Shown in pieces: positions 17,423 to 29,098 of a stretch of 64,000 nucleotides of DNA. Below the pieces are notes generated by a model. The model was given only the letters and a program-made list of their open reading frames with translations. It made no database searches and was not told the origin of the DNA. The stretch is from Streptomyces sp. CB02261 (GTDB taxonomy: Bacteria > Actinomycetota > Actinomycetes > Streptomycetales > Streptomycetaceae): the NCBI RefSeq assembly GCF_001905665.1, contig NZ_LIVX01000003.1:629478-693477 (forward strand), read 5' to 3'. The position numbers and the translations under genes were made by a program. Each line of letters starts with the position of its first letter. Position 1 is the stretch's first letter.

Positions 17423-18098
17423 CCGCACGCATCGGCGTCGTCACCTTCCCCGGAACGCTCGACGACCAGGACGCGCTGCGTGCCGCCCGCCTCGCGGGCG
17501 CCGAGCCCGTCTCGCTGTGGCACCGCGACAAGGACCTCAAGCAGGTCGACGCCGTGGTCCTGGCCGGCGGCTTCTCCTACGGCGACTACCTGCGGGCCGG
17601 AGCCATCTCCCGCTTCTCGCCGGTGATGGAGACGATCATCGAGCAGGCGAAGGCGGGCATGCCCGTCCTCGGTATCTGCAACGGCTTCCAGATCCTCACC
17701 GAGGCCCATCTGCTGCCGGGCGCGATGCTGCGCAACAACCACCTCCACTTCATCTGCCGCGACCAGAAGCTGCGGGTGGAGAACGCGGAGACCGCCTGGA
17801 CCTCGGACTACACCGAGGGCCAGGAGATCGAGGTCCCGCTCAAGAACATGGACGGCCGGTACGTCGCCGACGAGCGCGTCCTCGACGAGCTGGAGGCCGA
17901 GGGGCGGGTGGCCTTCCGCTACCTGGACGTGAACCCCAACGGCTCGCTGCGTGACATCGCGGGCATCACCAACGCCGCGGGCAACGTGGTCGGCCTCATG
18001 CCGCACCCCGAGCACGCCGTCGAGCCGCTGGTCGGCACCGGCAAGACGGACGGCCTCGGTTTCTTCACCTCGATCCTCAAGAAGCTGGTCAACGCCTG

Positions 18099-18099
<1 letters not shown>
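17419..18099 (+). CDS. purQ: FGAM synthase subunit PurQ (glutaminase)
   Basis: 226 aa class-I glutamine amidotransferase that supplies ammonia to PurL. The nucleophile Cys lies in [11 protein letters not shown] and the catalytic His/Glu in MPHPEHAVE. The start GTG shares four bases with the purS stop (GTGA), and the stop shares one base with the purL ATG (TGATG). Cytoplasmic, part of the PurSQL complex. Full length. Confidence 0.97.
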
Positions 18100-20348
<2,249 letters not shown>

Positions 20349-20364
20349 GGTTCCGTACGTGGAG

Positions 20365-20390
20365 CGGCCCCCGCCTTCGGGCGGGGGCCG
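20365..20390. terminator. Terminator of purSQL
   Basis: Perfect 11-bp stem (20365-20375 with 20380-20390) closed by a stable TTCG loop; also serves the convergent SnoaL-like gene. Confidence 0.88.
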
Positions 20391-20409
20391 TTCGCGTGTG
20401 TTCCGCCGC

Positions 20410-20814
20410 CTACTCCGCCATGCCCCAGAAGGCGTCGGACTGCTCGATGTCCTCGACGCACTCGTCGATGTCGGTGATCTTCCCGCCGACGATGGTGAAC
20501 ACGAGCGCGCCCTTCATCTCGATGCCCCGGTCACCTCGCTCCGCGAAGAACTTGTTGGCCGCCACGGCGTGGCCGCGGCCGTCCACGGAGACGCAGTCCA
20601 GCTCGATCCGCATCTTGCCGCCGGTGAGCTCGAACATCTTCCGGTACATGTCGAGGACGTTGTCCCGGCCCTTGAAGTGGCCGGAGATCTGGCTCTCGCC
20701 GGGCGAGTGGTGCGTACAGTCCGCCGTCAGCAGCGTGCCGACGGTCTCCATGTCCCCACTGGTCCATGCCTCGAAGCCCCGGCGGACCAGGGCGGCGTCA
20801 GGGTGCTCAGCCAT
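20410..20814 (-). CDS. SnoaL/NTF2-like protein
   Basis: 134 aa, a single cone-shaped NTF2-like fold of the SnoaL kind: ALVRRGFEAWTSGDMETVGTLL, then GRDNVLDMYRKMFELTGGKM and GGKITDIDECVEDIEQSDAFWG. Such proteins bind small hydrophobic ligands or act as isomerases and hydrolases; which applies here cannot be told. ATG 20814 follows GAGAGGGG. Divergent from the sterol-carrier-type gene, with 75 bp between starts. Confidence 0.8.
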   Translation of the reverse strand: MAEHPDAALVRRGFEAWTSGDMETVGTLLTADCTHHSPGESQISGHFKGRDNVLDMYRKMFELTGGKMRIELDCVSVDGRGHAVAANKFFAERGDRGIEMKGALVFTIVGGKITDIDECVEDIEQSDAFWGMAE

Positions 20815-20876
20815 GGCCGATCGACCCCTCTCGTACGTGTGGGTGTGCGGGCGGCCCTCCCTCTCCAGTCTCCGAC

Positions 20877-20889
20877 TACCCTCGCCCCC
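20877..20889 (+). promoter_or_regulatory. Leaderless promoter of the 20890 gene
   Basis: TACCCT (20877-20882), 7 nt, ATG. Same hexamer and spacing as purD. No Shine-Dalgarno sequence. Confidence 0.55.
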
Positions 20890-21678
20890 ATGCCACCGGC
20901 CAAGAAGCGCACCCGCAGCTACGACTCCGCCAAGATCCGGGCCGCCGTGCTCGCCCAGTTCGGGCACGTGCGGGAGGCGGTCGGGGCGCTCACGCCCGGG
21001 CAGCTGGACGGGCCGACCCGGCTAGGGGAGTGGCGGGTACGGGACCTGGCGGCGCACCTCGCGTGGATGGTCGACTCCGTGCCGCAGCTCCTGGCCGCGC
21101 CGGAGCGGGGGCAGGACCGGCTCGCCCTGCTCGACTGGCCGTTCGTGACCGCCGACGCGGCCGAGCGGATCGACACGCACACCCGGGGCATCGACGCCTC
21201 CGACCTGCCGGCGCTGTACGCGCGCGTGGCGGACGACTACGGGCGGGCGGTGGCGGGCGCCGCCGACGAGCGGCTCCTGCCGGTGAGCTTCGGCGCGATG
21301 ACCCTGGCCGACTTCCTCGTGACCCGGACCGTGGAGCTGGTCGTCCACACCGACGACCTGAACGCGGCGACCGGCGCGGACATCCCGTACGACCGGCAGG
21401 CCCTCGCCGCCTGCACCCGGCTGCTCGCCGACGCGCTCGCGTCGAGGGCTCCCGGCGGCGCGGTGGAGGTGCGGATCCCGCCGTACGCCGTGGTGCAGTG
21501 CGTGGAGGGCCCCCGGCACACCCGGGGCACCCCGCCGAACGTCGTCGAGACGGACCCGCTGACGTGGATCAGGCTGGCGACCGGGCGGGCCGAGTGGGCG
21601 ACGGAGCTCGACGGCGCCCGGGTCCGCGCGAGCGGCGAACGCGCGGACCTGAAGGGGCTCCTGCCGTTGATGGGCTAG
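20890..21678 (+). CDS. Maleylpyruvate-isomerase/sterol-carrier family protein
   Basis: 262 aa. The N-terminal four-helix DinB/MDMPI-like domain (LGEWRVRDLAAHLAWMVD, typical of mycothiol-dependent proteins) is followed by ELVVHTDDLN and a C-terminal sterol-carrier-like domain ending TWIRLATGRAEWATEL. Metal-binding histidines would be His in AAHLAW and HTDDL. Family members include mycothiol-dependent maleylpyruvate isomerase and enzymes of unknown substrate; mycothiol use is inference. ATG 20890 lies 7 nt after a -10 hexamer. Confidence 0.8.
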   Translation: MPPAKKRTRSYDSAKIRAAVLAQFGHVREAVGALTPGQLDGPTRLGEWRVRDLAAHLAWMVDSVPQLLAAPERGQDRLALLDWPFVTADAAERIDTHTRGIDASDLPALYARVADDYGRAVAGAADERLLPVSFGAMTLADFLVTRTVELVVHTDDLNAATGADIPYDRQALAACTRLLADALASRAPGGAVEVRIPPYAVVQCVEGPRHTRGTPPNVVETDPLTWIRLATGRAEWATELDGARVRASGERADLKGLLPLMG

Positions 21679-21767
21679 CCAGGTCCCCGGCCCTGCCGGC
21701 CCTCCCGGTCCTCCAGGCCTTCGGGGGTGCGCCGGAACCGGACGGCGGGGTTCTCCGTCAGACCTGC

Positions 21768-22580
21768 ATGCCGAAGCCACGCGTACTCCTCGCCCTGGTT
21801 CCCGTCCTCCTGCTCACCGCCTGCGGTACGGAAGGCGGCGGCGGCTCCGGAGCGGACACCGTCTCCCCGGACCTGCCGGTCGCCGGCACGCACTGGACCG
21901 TGGACGCCGTCACGGTCGACGGCGTCAGGTCCGACGCCCCCGACGGCGCCCGCGTCGCCTTCGTGGAGAGCGGCCGGGCCCGGGGGAACAGCGGCTGCAA
22001 CACCTTCGGGGCCACCGTCGCCGTGAACGGCGACACCCTCACCGTCTCCCCGCAGGAAGTCACCGAGATCGGCTGTCCCGCCGACCGTCAGCGCTTCGAG
22101 CAAGAGCTGCTCAAGGCCTTCTCCGGCCGGCTGAAGGGGAAGATCGACGGGGACAGCCTCACCCTCGACTCGCCCGACGGGCGGGGCGGTCTCGAGCTGA
22201 CCGCCGAGCCGGCCGCCCCCCTGCGCGGCACCACCTGGAAGGTCGACGGCCTCGTCTCCGGGAAGACCGCGGCCTCGCTGCCCGCCGGCAGCGGGGGCAA
22301 GGCGCGGATCGTCATCGGCGCGGACGGGCGGGTCTCCGGAAACCTCGGGTGCAACAACTTCGCCGCGAGCTCCCGCATCGACGAGAAGGCCCGGACGCTC
22401 ACCGTCGACGGCCCGGCGACGACCACCCGCATGATGTGCACGGGCCCGCAGATGACGCTGGAGACGAAGCTGTACGAGCTCCTCGACGGGCAGCTCACCT
22501 ACCGCCTGGACCACCGGACCCTGACCCTCACCGATGCCTCCGGCGAGGGCCTCACCGCGGTCGCGGCCGGCGCTCAGTAG
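21768..22580 (+). CDS. META-domain lipoprotein (HslJ-like)
   Basis: 270 aa. The signal peptide has lipobox LLTACG, so it is a predicted lipoprotein on the outer face of the membrane. Two META/HslJ domains follow, each marked by a Gly-Cys-Asn triad: GNSGCNTFGATV with EIGCP, and GNLGCNNFAASS with RMMCTGP. The paired cysteines in each domain could form a disulfide. HslJ in E. coli is a heat-shock protein linked to novobiocin resistance; the role here is unknown. Its stop overlaps the end of the convergent sulfatase gene by 7 bp, leaving no room for a terminator. Confidence 0.82.
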   Translation: MPKPRVLLALVPVLLLTACGTEGGGGSGADTVSPDLPVAGTHWTVDAVTVDGVRSDAPDGARVAFVESGRARGNSGCNTFGATVAVNGDTLTVSPQEVTEIGCPADRQRFEQELLKAFSGRLKGKIDGDSLTLDSPDGRGGLELTAEPAAPLRGTTWKVDGLVSGKTAASLPAGSGGKARIVIGADGRVSGNLGCNNFAASSRIDEKARTLTVDGPATTTRMMCTGPQMTLETKLYELLDGQLTYRLDHRTLTLTDASGEGLTAVAAGAQ

Positions 22581-23974
22581 CGCAGGAGCCCCGCGTCGAT
22601 CCGTTCCCAGGCCGTCCGCAGCGACGCGGTGAGCCCGGGTTCGGCGGCGGCCAGGTCCGCCTGCTCGCGGACGTCGCGGCCGAGGTGGAAGAGCTGGTCG
22701 CGGCCCGTCTTGCCCCGGTAGTACTTCCAGTCGCCCCGGCGCAGGGCACGCTCGCCCCGCACCCGCCAGAACAGGTCCCGCTCGGGGACGTCGTCGCCGC
22801 GCAGCAGGTGCCCGGCGAGGCTCGTGCCGTCGAGCGGGTAGGCGGGGTGGGGGCGGGCCCCGGCCAGTTCGAGCAGGGTGGCGGTCCAGTCGGGGGTGAA
22901 GACCGGGAGGCGGCTGACCTGGCCGCCGTCGATCCGGGCCGGCCAGCGCAGGATCGACGGGACGCGGATGCCGCCCTCCTGGAGGGAGCCCTTGTTGCCG
23001 GAGAGCGGCCAGTTGTAGGAGAAGCGTTCGCCGCCGTTGTCGCTGGCGAAGAAGACGAGGGTGTCGCGCTCCTGGCCGGAGCGGCGCAGGGCGTCCAGGA
23101 CCGTGCCGAGCGAACGGTCGAGGTCCTCGACCATCTGCCCGTACTTCTCGATCGAGCCGCCGTCCTGGTGCCAGAGCGCGCGCCCGTCGCCCGCCTTGAT
23201 GCGGCGGGTGATCTCGTCGCTGGTCTCCTTGTCGCCGTCGGCGACCCACGGCCAGTGCGGGGTGGTGAAGTTCAGGTTGAGCAGCCAGGGCCGGTCGTGG
23301 TCGCGGCCGATGTACTCGCTCGCCCGCTCGGTGAGGATCCGCGTGTAGTAGCGCAGGTCCTTGTACTCGGCGTCGCCCTCGTAGAGGTCGTACTCGCCGC
23401 CGAGGCCGAGCTTCGAGTAGTACTCCAGGGCTCCGCCGAAGTTGCCGAAGAACTCGTCCCAGCCGGACCGGGTGGGGGAGTAGTCGGGGAGGTAGCCGCA
23501 GTGCCACTTCCCGATCAGGGCGGTGGCGTACCCGGAGTCGCGGAGCAGCGAGGCGAGTGTCGGGTGGGTGGGTTCGAGGCCGGCGGAGCGGTCGGCGATG
23601 GGTTCGGCGAGCCCGCCCTTCGTCCGGCCGGGGTAGCGGCCGGTGTAGAGGCTGAAGCGGGTCGGGGAGCAGGTCGCGGAGCCGGAGTAGGCGTCGGTGA
23701 AGCGGACGCCCTGGCGGGCGAGCCGGTCGAGGTTCGGGGTCCGGATGTGCGGCGAGCCGTACGAGGAGAGGTCGGCCCAGCCGAGGTCGTCACCGAGGAC
23801 GAAGAGGATGTTGGGCCGCCGGGAGTGGCGGCGCGGGCTCGCGGCGCGGAAGTCGCGCTCCTCCGGCGGGGCGGGCCGGGCCTGGGCGGGGGCGGCGGCG
23901 GCGCCGAGGGCGGCGGCTGCAGCGGCTCCGGCGGCGGCACCGCCGAGGGCACGGCGGGACAGGGGTGTGGGCAT
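22574..23974 (-). CDS. Secreted sulfatase (Tat signal)
   Basis: 466 aa. The N-terminus MPTPLSRRALGGAAAG with an Ala-rich stretch is a twin-arginine signal, so export is predicted. The alkaline-phosphatase/sulfatase fold shows metal ligands DD in FVLGDDLGWADLSSYG, the formylglycine motif CSPTRFSLYTGRYP (C-X-P-X-R), GKWHCG, and SDNGGE. The Cys must be oxidised to formylglycine for activity. Substrate cannot be told from sequence. ATG 23974 is preceded by GGAG. Divergent from purF. Confidence 0.9.
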   Translation of the reverse strand: MPTPLSRRALGGAAAGAAAAAALGAAAAPAQARPAPPEERDFRAASPRRHSRRPNILFVLGDDLGWADLSSYGSPHIRTPNLDRLARQGVRFTDAYSGSATCSPTRFSLYTGRYPGRTKGGLAEPIADRSAGLEPTHPTLASLLRDSGYATALIGKWHCGYLPDYSPTRSGWDEFFGNFGGALEYYSKLGLGGEYDLYEGDAEYKDLRYYTRILTERASEYIGRDHDRPWLLNLNFTTPHWPWVADGDKETSDEITRRIKAGDGRALWHQDGGSIEKYGQMVEDLDRSLGTVLDALRRSGQERDTLVFFASDNGGERFSYNWPLSGNKGSLQEGGIRVPSILRWPARIDGGQVSRLPVFTPDWTATLLELAGARPHPAYPLDGTSLAGHLLRGDDVPERDLFWRVRGERALRRGDWKYYRGKTGRDQLFHLGRDVREQADLAAAEPGLTASLRTAWERIDAGLLRY

Positions 23975-24476
23975 GCGGGGTCTCCAGACGGAGGCACGGA
24001 GGAGAAAAGGAGAAAGAGGAGTAAGGAGAAAAGGAAGGAAGAGGCGAGAGGGCCGCGGAGGCGGTCAGACGCAGCGACACACGGCGCTGGCGACACGGAC
24101 GAGGTCCACGTGTCGGCGCTGGACGAGGGTGACCGAGCGGTCACGCAGGGGCTGCATGGGGCTGGAGCTTCGTCCAGCGGCCGCGTACCTGTCAACGGCC
24201 GTCTCGTACCCCGGGACGCGTGTGGCGCGGGCGTTGCGGCAGTGTTTCCCGGGCTCGAAAACGACCCGGGATTGCGAACTCCGTCACATCGCGGGGGCCC
24301 CGGGGGGCTGGTACGAGCGTCCGCTCGCCCGGTGGCCCGGGGGTCGGATCCCTTACCCCGCCTGGTTCGTAGGCCTCTCCAAGCAGGAGATGATCAATTC
24401 GGATGTTCGCACGAGTGGCGATGCCGCGGATTTCGCCAATTCGGACCAGTGGTCGAGCGCGTCTACACTCGGAAAC
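23975..24476. other. 502-bp divergent region between sulfatase and purF
   Basis: No supported gene. A strand-asymmetric purine run (gga/gaaa units, about 23990-24055) forms the sulfatase leader. Nearer purF, an in-frame ATG at 24389 with AGGAG upstream could extend PurF by 29 residues, but the conserved start and promoter lie at 24477. Confidence 0.55.
24464..24476 (+). promoter_or_regulatory. Leaderless promoter of purF
   Basis: TACACT (24464-24469), 7 nt, GTG 24477. A possible -35, TTCGGA (24440-24445), sits 18 bp upstream. No Shine-Dalgarno sequence. Confidence 0.58.
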
Positions 24477-26003
24477 GTGCCACGTGGTGACGGTCGACTC
24501 AATCACGACCTGCTTCCCGGTGAGAAGGGCCCCCAGGACGCTTGTGGCGTCTTCGGTGTCTGGGCTCCGGGTGAAGAGGTCGCAAAGCTCACGTACTTCG
24601 GGCTCTATGCCCTCCAGCATCGGGGCCAGGAATCCGCGGGAATCGCGGTCAGCAACGGCTCCCAGATCCTCGTCTTCAAGGACATGGGCCTCGTGTCCCA
24701 GGTCTTCGACGAGACCTCTCTCGGTTCCCTCCAAGGTCATATCGCGGTCGGTCACGCCCGCTACTCGACCACCGGGGCGTCCGTGTGGGAGAACGCGCAG
24801 CCGACGTTCCGGGCAACCGCCCACGGCTCGATCGCGCTCGGCCACAACGGCAACCTGGTGAACACGGCGCAGCTCGCCGAGATGGTCGCCGACCTGCCCA
24901 AGAAGGAAGGCCGCTCGACCCGGGTGGCCGCGACCAACGACACCGACCTGCTCACCGCGCTCCTCGCGGCCCAGGTCGACGAGGACGGCGAGCCGCTCAC
25001 CATCGAGCAGGCCGCCGCGAAGATCCTCCCCGACGTCCGGGGCGCCTTCTCCCTCGTCTTCATGGACGAGCACACGCTCTACGCGGCCCGCGACCCGCAG
25101 GGCATCCGCCCGCTGGTCCTCGGCCGTCTCGAGCGTGGCTGGGTGGTCGCGTCGGAGTCCGCCGCCCTCGACATCTGCGGCGCCAGCTACGTCCGCGAGG
25201 TCGAGCCGGGCGAGCTGATCGCGATCGACGAGAACGGCATCCGTACCTCGCGATTCGCGGAAGCGAAGCCCAAGGGCTGTGTCTTCGAGTACGTGTACCT
25301 GGCCCGCCCGGACACCGACATCGCCGGCCGGAACGTGTACCTCTCCCGCGTGGAGATGGGCCGCCGCCTCGCGAAGGAGGCGCCCGTCGAGGCCGACCTG
25401 GTCATAGCGACGCCGGAGTCCGGCACCCCGGCCGCCATCGGCTACGCCGAGGCCTCGGGCATCCCCTTCGGCGCGGGCCTGGTGAAGAACGCCTACGTCG
25501 GGCGCACCTTCATCCAGCCCTCCCAGACCATCCGCCAGCTCGGCATCCGGCTGAAGCTGAACCCGCTCAAGGACGTCATCAAGGGCAAGCGCCTGGTGGT
25601 CGTCGACGACTCGATCGTCCGCGGCAACACCCAGCGAGCCCTCGTCAAGATGCTCCGCGAGGCCGGCGCGGCCGAGATCCACATCCGGATCTCCTCGCCG
25701 CCGGTGAAGTGGCCCTGCTTCTTCGGCATCGACTTCGCCACCCGCGCGGAGCTGATCGCCAACGGCATGTCGATCGAGGAGATCGGCAAGTCGCTCGGCG
25801 CGGACTCGCTCTCGTACATCTCCATCGACGGGATGATCGAGGCGACGACGATCCAGAAGCCGAACCTCTGCCGTGCCTGCTTCGACGGCGAGTACCCGAT
25901 GGAGCTCCCCGACCCGGAGCTGCTCGGCAAGCAGCTCCTGGAGACCGAACTGGCAGCGGGACCGGCCGCCACCGCGGCCGCCGACGCCCTCCGTCGCCCG
26001 TAA
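24477..26003 (+). CDS. purF: Amidophosphoribosyltransferase
   Basis: First committed step of purine synthesis: PRPP + glutamine gives phosphoribosylamine. 508 aa. A propeptide of about 20 residues precedes the N-terminal catalytic Cys in DACGVFGVWAPG, as in B. subtilis-type PurF, which is processed and carries an Fe-S cluster. Glutaminase residues GHARYSTTG and HNGNLVN and the PRPP loop VVVDDSIVRGNTQR are intact. Further cysteines near the C-terminus (WPCFFGID and LCRACFDGEYP) fit cluster ligands. GTG 24477 is read from a leaderless promoter. purM follows after 58 bp. Confidence 0.96.
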   Translation: MPRGDGRLNHDLLPGEKGPQDACGVFGVWAPGEEVAKLTYFGLYALQHRGQESAGIAVSNGSQILVFKDMGLVSQVFDETSLGSLQGHIAVGHARYSTTGASVWENAQPTFRATAHGSIALGHNGNLVNTAQLAEMVADLPKKEGRSTRVAATNDTDLLTALLAAQVDEDGEPLTIEQAAAKILPDVRGAFSLVFMDEHTLYAARDPQGIRPLVLGRLERGWVVASESAALDICGASYVREVEPGELIAIDENGIRTSRFAEAKPKGCVFEYVYLARPDTDIAGRNVYLSRVEMGRRLAKEAPVEADLVIATPESGTPAAIGYAEASGIPFGAGLVKNAYVGRTFIQPSQTIRQLGIRLKLNPLKDVIKGKRLVVVDDSIVRGNTQRALVKMLREAGAAEIHIRISSPPVKWPCFFGIDFATRAELIANGMSIEEIGKSLGADSLSYISIDGMIEATTIQKPNLCRACFDGEYPMELPDPELLGKQLLETELAAGPAATAAADALRRP

Positions 26004-26061
26004 GAACCCGCTGCGACCCGCAGTACGGCGAGCAGTACGACGACACGAAAGCTCTGAACCC

Positions 26062-27129
26062 ATGTCTCAGACCACCGGTGCCAGCTACGCGAGCGCGGGC
26101 GTCGACATCGAAGCGGGCGACCGCGCCGTCGAACTCATGAAGGAGTGGGTGAAGAAGACGCAGCGCCCCGAGGTCCTCGGCGGCCTCGGCGGTTTCGCCG
26201 GCCTCTTCGACGCCTCCGCCCTCAAGCGCTACGAGCGTCCGCTCCTCGCCTCCGCCACCGACGGCGTCGGCACGAAGGTCGACATCGCCCGCCAGATGGG
26301 CGTGTACGACACGATCGGCCACGACCTGGTCGCGATGGTCATGGACGACATCGTGGTCTGCGGCGCCGAGCCGCTCTTCATGACCGACTACATCTGCGTC
26401 GGCAAGGTCCACCCGGAGCGGGTCGCCGCCATCGTCAAGGGCATCGCCGAGGGCTGCGTCCTGGCCGGCTGCGCCCTGGTCGGCGGCGAGACGGCGGAGC
26501 ACCCGGGCCTCCTCGGCCCGGACGACTTCGACGTCGCCGGCGCGGGCACGGGTGTCGTGGAGTACGACCGGCTGCTCGGCGCCGACCGTATCCGTACGGG
26601 GGACGCGGTCATCGCCATGGCGTCCTCCGGTCTTCACTCGAACGGGTACTCGCTCGTCCGGCACGTGGTCTTCGACCGCGCCGGCATGACCCTCGACCAG
26701 CAGGTCGAGGAGCTCGGCCGGACCCTGGGCGAGGAGCTCCTGGAGCCCACGAAGATCTACTCGCTGGACTGTCTGGCCCTCACCCGGACCACCGACGTCC
26801 ACGCCTTCAGCCACATCACGGGCGGCGGTCTCGCGGCCAACCTGGCCCGTGTCATCCCGGACGGTCTGCACGCCACGGTCGACCGCTCGACCTGGGCGCC
26901 GGGCGCGATCTTCGACCTGGTCGGCAAGGCCGGTCAGGTGGAGCGCCTGGAGCTGGAGAAGACCCTGAACATGGGCGTCGGCATGATGGCCGTCGTGCCG
27001 GGCGACTCCGTGGACGTGGCCCTGACGACGCTCGCGGACCGGGGCGTCGAGGCCTGGGTCGCGGGCGAGATCACCGAGCGCGGGGACCACACGACCGGCG
27101 CGGAGCTGGTCGGGGACTACGCCCGGTAG
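26062..27129 (+). CDS. purM: Phosphoribosylformylglycinamidine cyclo-ligase (AIR synthetase)
   Basis: 355 aa. Closes the imidazole ring: FGAM + ATP gives AIR. Motifs: SATDGVGTKVDIA, DLVAMVMDDIVVCGAEPLFMTDYI, GCALVGGETAEHPG and SSGLHSNGYSLVR. ATG 26062 gives the usual MSQTTGASYASAGVDI start; the ribosome site is weak. Probably co-transcribed with purF. Two hairpins follow. Confidence 0.96.
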   Translation: MSQTTGASYASAGVDIEAGDRAVELMKEWVKKTQRPEVLGGLGGFAGLFDASALKRYERPLLASATDGVGTKVDIARQMGVYDTIGHDLVAMVMDDIVVCGAEPLFMTDYICVGKVHPERVAAIVKGIAEGCVLAGCALVGGETAEHPGLLGPDDFDVAGAGTGVVEYDRLLGADRIRTGDAVIAMASSGLHSNGYSLVRHVVFDRAGMTLDQQVEELGRTLGEELLEPTKIYSLDCLALTRTTDVHAFSHITGGGLAANLARVIPDGLHATVDRSTWAPGAIFDLVGKAGQVERLELEKTLNMGVGMMAVVPGDSVDVALTTLADRGVEAWVAGEITERGDHTTGAELVGDYAR

Positions 27130-27151
27130 GACCGGCGGGGACAGCACGTGG

Positions 27152-27177
27152 CGGGGCGCTCCTGAGGGGGCGCCCCG
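27152..27177 (+). terminator. Terminator of purF-purM
   Basis: 11-bp stem with one G-T pair (27152-27162 with 27167-27177) and TGAG loop, 22 bp after purM. Confidence 0.8.
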
Positions 27178-27219
27178 TTCCGCGTCTCCGCCGCGAGCCC
27201 GGTCCGCGAGCGGACAGCA

Positions 27220-27256
27220 CAGAAACCCGGCCGGGTGATCCCGGACCGGGTTTCTG
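27220..27256. terminator. Second terminator between purM and DUF3073
   Basis: Perfect 11-bp stem (27220-27230 with 27246-27256), A-rich on one side and T-rich on the other, likely serving the leftward DUF3073 gene. Confidence 0.75.
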
Positions 27257-27273
27257 TGATGCGATTCAGAAGG

Positions 27274-27528
27274 TCAAGCGCGACGCGGGGACGACGCGGG
27301 ACCGGACTCGTCGTCCTCGTCCTCGTCGTCCGTGTTGTAGAGATCCGCGTACTGGGCGTACGGGTCGTCTTCCTCGTCGTCGTCCTCGAACGGCTCGCCA
27401 TTCGGCGGCTGACTCGAAGTCGAAGCGCCCAGCTCATTGGCCAGACGCGTCAGGTCCGTCCCGCCGCTGCTGTACTTCAGCTGGCGGGCGACCTTGGTCT
27501 GCTTGGCCTTTGCCCGGCCGCGCCCCAT
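27274..27528 (-). CDS. DUF3073 family protein
   Basis: 84 aa. A basic N-terminus MGRGRAKAKQTKVARQLKY is followed by TDLTRLANELG and an acidic tail (EDDDEEDDPYAQYADLYN, then more Asp/Glu). The family is restricted to actinobacteria and has no assigned function; the split charge suggests nucleic-acid or protein binding. ATG 27528 has GAGGGGG upstream. It always sits near purM in the relatives I recall. Confidence 0.9.
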   Translation of the reverse strand: MGRGRAKAKQTKVARQLKYSSGGTDLTRLANELGASTSSQPPNGEPFEDDDEEDDPYAQYADLYNTDDEDEDDESGPASSPRRA

Positions 27529-27851
27529 GGCTCGACCCCCTCGGTGACGGGGCTCGGTGGCCCCAGAGTCTTGACACGCGTTCATGAGTCGGAACGGACT
27601 CTCGACAGAGAGACCGGTCCGTAGAGCTTCAACGGTACCTGTTTCCGCGGGTCTACGGTACGCCGCGCGCATCACATACCCCGGTACAGAACCATCGAGG
27701 CGCCCTTTCCTCGCTGGTCAATCGCGATTTTAACCTCTTCTGGGGGGCCGACCCGCCGAGGGGCGTGAGCGAAGTCTCTCCGCGGGTGCCGCACGGGCTC
27801 CGCACAGGCTCTCCACGCCCCGCCGGGCGGCGGGCCGGCCTCCCGTGCGGC
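27529..27851. other. 323-bp region between vdh end and DUF3073 start
   Basis: Leader and promoter region of the leftward DUF3073 gene. On the minus strand TTGACC lies near 27722 in an AT-rich patch (tcgcgattttaacctc, about 27723-27738), a possible -35. No gene is supported. Confidence 0.5.
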
Positions 27852-28943
27852 TCAGGCGCGCCGCGCGTCCGCCATCCGCTGTTCGGCGATCCGGTCGGAC
27901 GCCGCGGCCGGCGGAATTCCATCGGCCTTCGCACGTGCGAAGATTTCGAGGGTGGTGTCGAAGATCTTCGTCGCCTTCGCCTTGCAGCGGTCGAAGTCGA
28001 AGCCGTGCAGCTCGTCGGCGACCTGGATCACGCCGCCGGCGTTCACCACGTAGTCGGGCGCGTAGAGGATGCCGCGCTCCACCAGGTCCTTCTCGATGCC
28101 CGGGTGGGCGAGCTGGTTGTTGGCCGCGCCGCAGACGATGCTCGCGGTGAGGAACGGGACGGTCTCCTCGCTGAGGGCGCCGCCCAGCGCGCAGGGCGCG
28201 TAGATGTCGAGGCCCTCGACGCGGATCAGCGCGTCGGTGTCGGCGACCACGGTCACCTGCGGGTACTTCTCGGTGATCCGGCGCACCGACTCCTCGCGCA
28301 CATCGGTGATCACGACCTCGGCGCCGTCCTTCAGGAGGTGCTCGACGAGGTAGTGGCCGACCTTGCCGACGCCCGCGACGCCGACCTTGCGGCCGCGCAG
28401 GGCGGGGTCGCCCCAGAGGGTCTGCGCGGAGGCGCGCATGCCCTGGAAGACGCCGAAGGCGGTGAGGACGGAGGAGTCGCCGGCGCCGCCGTTCTCGGGG
28501 GAGCGGCCGGTCGTCCAGGTGTTCTCGCGGGCGACGACGTCCATGTCGGCGACGTAGGTGCCGACGTCGCAGGCCGTGACGTACCTGCCGCCGAGGGAGG
28601 CGACGAAGCGCCCGTAGGCGAGGAGGAGCTCCTCGGTCTTGATCTTCTCCGGGTCGCCGATGATGACGGCCTTGCCGCCGCCGTGGTCGAGTCCGGCCAT
28701 GGCGTTCTTGTACGACATCCCGCGGGCCAGGTTGAGCGCGTCGGCGATCGCCTCGGCCTCCGTGGCGTACGGGTAGAAGCGGGTGCCGCCGAGGGCGGGG
28801 CCCAGGGCGGTGGAGTGGAGGGCGATGACGGCCTTGAGGCCGGTGGCGCGGTCCTGGCAGAGCACGACTTGCTCGTGGCCACCCTGCTCCGAGTGGAACA
28901 GAGTGCGCAGTACGTCAGCAGGAACGCCGGTCACATCGGTCAC
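27852..28943 (-). CDS. vdh: Valine (leucine) dehydrogenase
   Basis: 363 aa. NAD-dependent oxidative deamination of branched-chain amino acids to 2-oxo acids, feeding acyl-CoA precursors for polyketides. Glu/Leu/Phe/Val dehydrogenase motifs: [23 protein letters not shown], the catalytic-lysine segment [25 protein letters not shown], the Rossmann [16 protein letters not shown], and [11 protein letters not shown] 28943 follows GGGAG and gives the usual VTDVTG start; an in-frame TTG lies 15 bp upstream. I recall S. coelicolor vdh in this same position. Confidence 0.95.
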   Translation of the reverse strand: MTDVTGVPADVLRTLFHSEQGGHEQVVLCQDRATGLKAVIALHSTALGPALGGTRFYPYATEAEAIADALNLARGMSYKNAMAGLDHGGGKAVIIGDPEKIKTEELLLAYGRFVASLGGRYVTACDVGTYVADMDVVARENTWTTGRSPENGGAGDSSVLTAFGVFQGMRASAQTLWGDPALRGRKVGVAGVGKVGHYLVEHLLKDGAEVVITDVREESVRRITEKYPQVTVVADTDALIRVEGLDIYAPCALGGALSEETVPFLTASIVCGAANNQLAHPGIEKDLVERGILYAPDYVVNAGGVIQVADELHGFDFDRCKAKATKIFDTTLEIFARAKADGIPPAAASDRIAEQRMADARRA

Positions 28944-29098
28944 GGTGGTGACTCCCAAGTACGAAGCGGCGGTTTCGGCCCTCCCTGCGGGTGGGGGAGG
29001 ACCAGTTCGGCAAGAGAGTAAGTCCTACCTGTGCGTAGATCGGCCGCAGTGCTCAGGATCACCCCCTCCTGGAGTACCGCCGTGGAAGGATTCGCGAC

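Noticed and set aside
24389..24476. Longer PurF starting at ATG 24389
   Set aside because: The extension is not family-like, and the -10 TACACT with 7-nt spacing puts the transcript start at GTG 24477.
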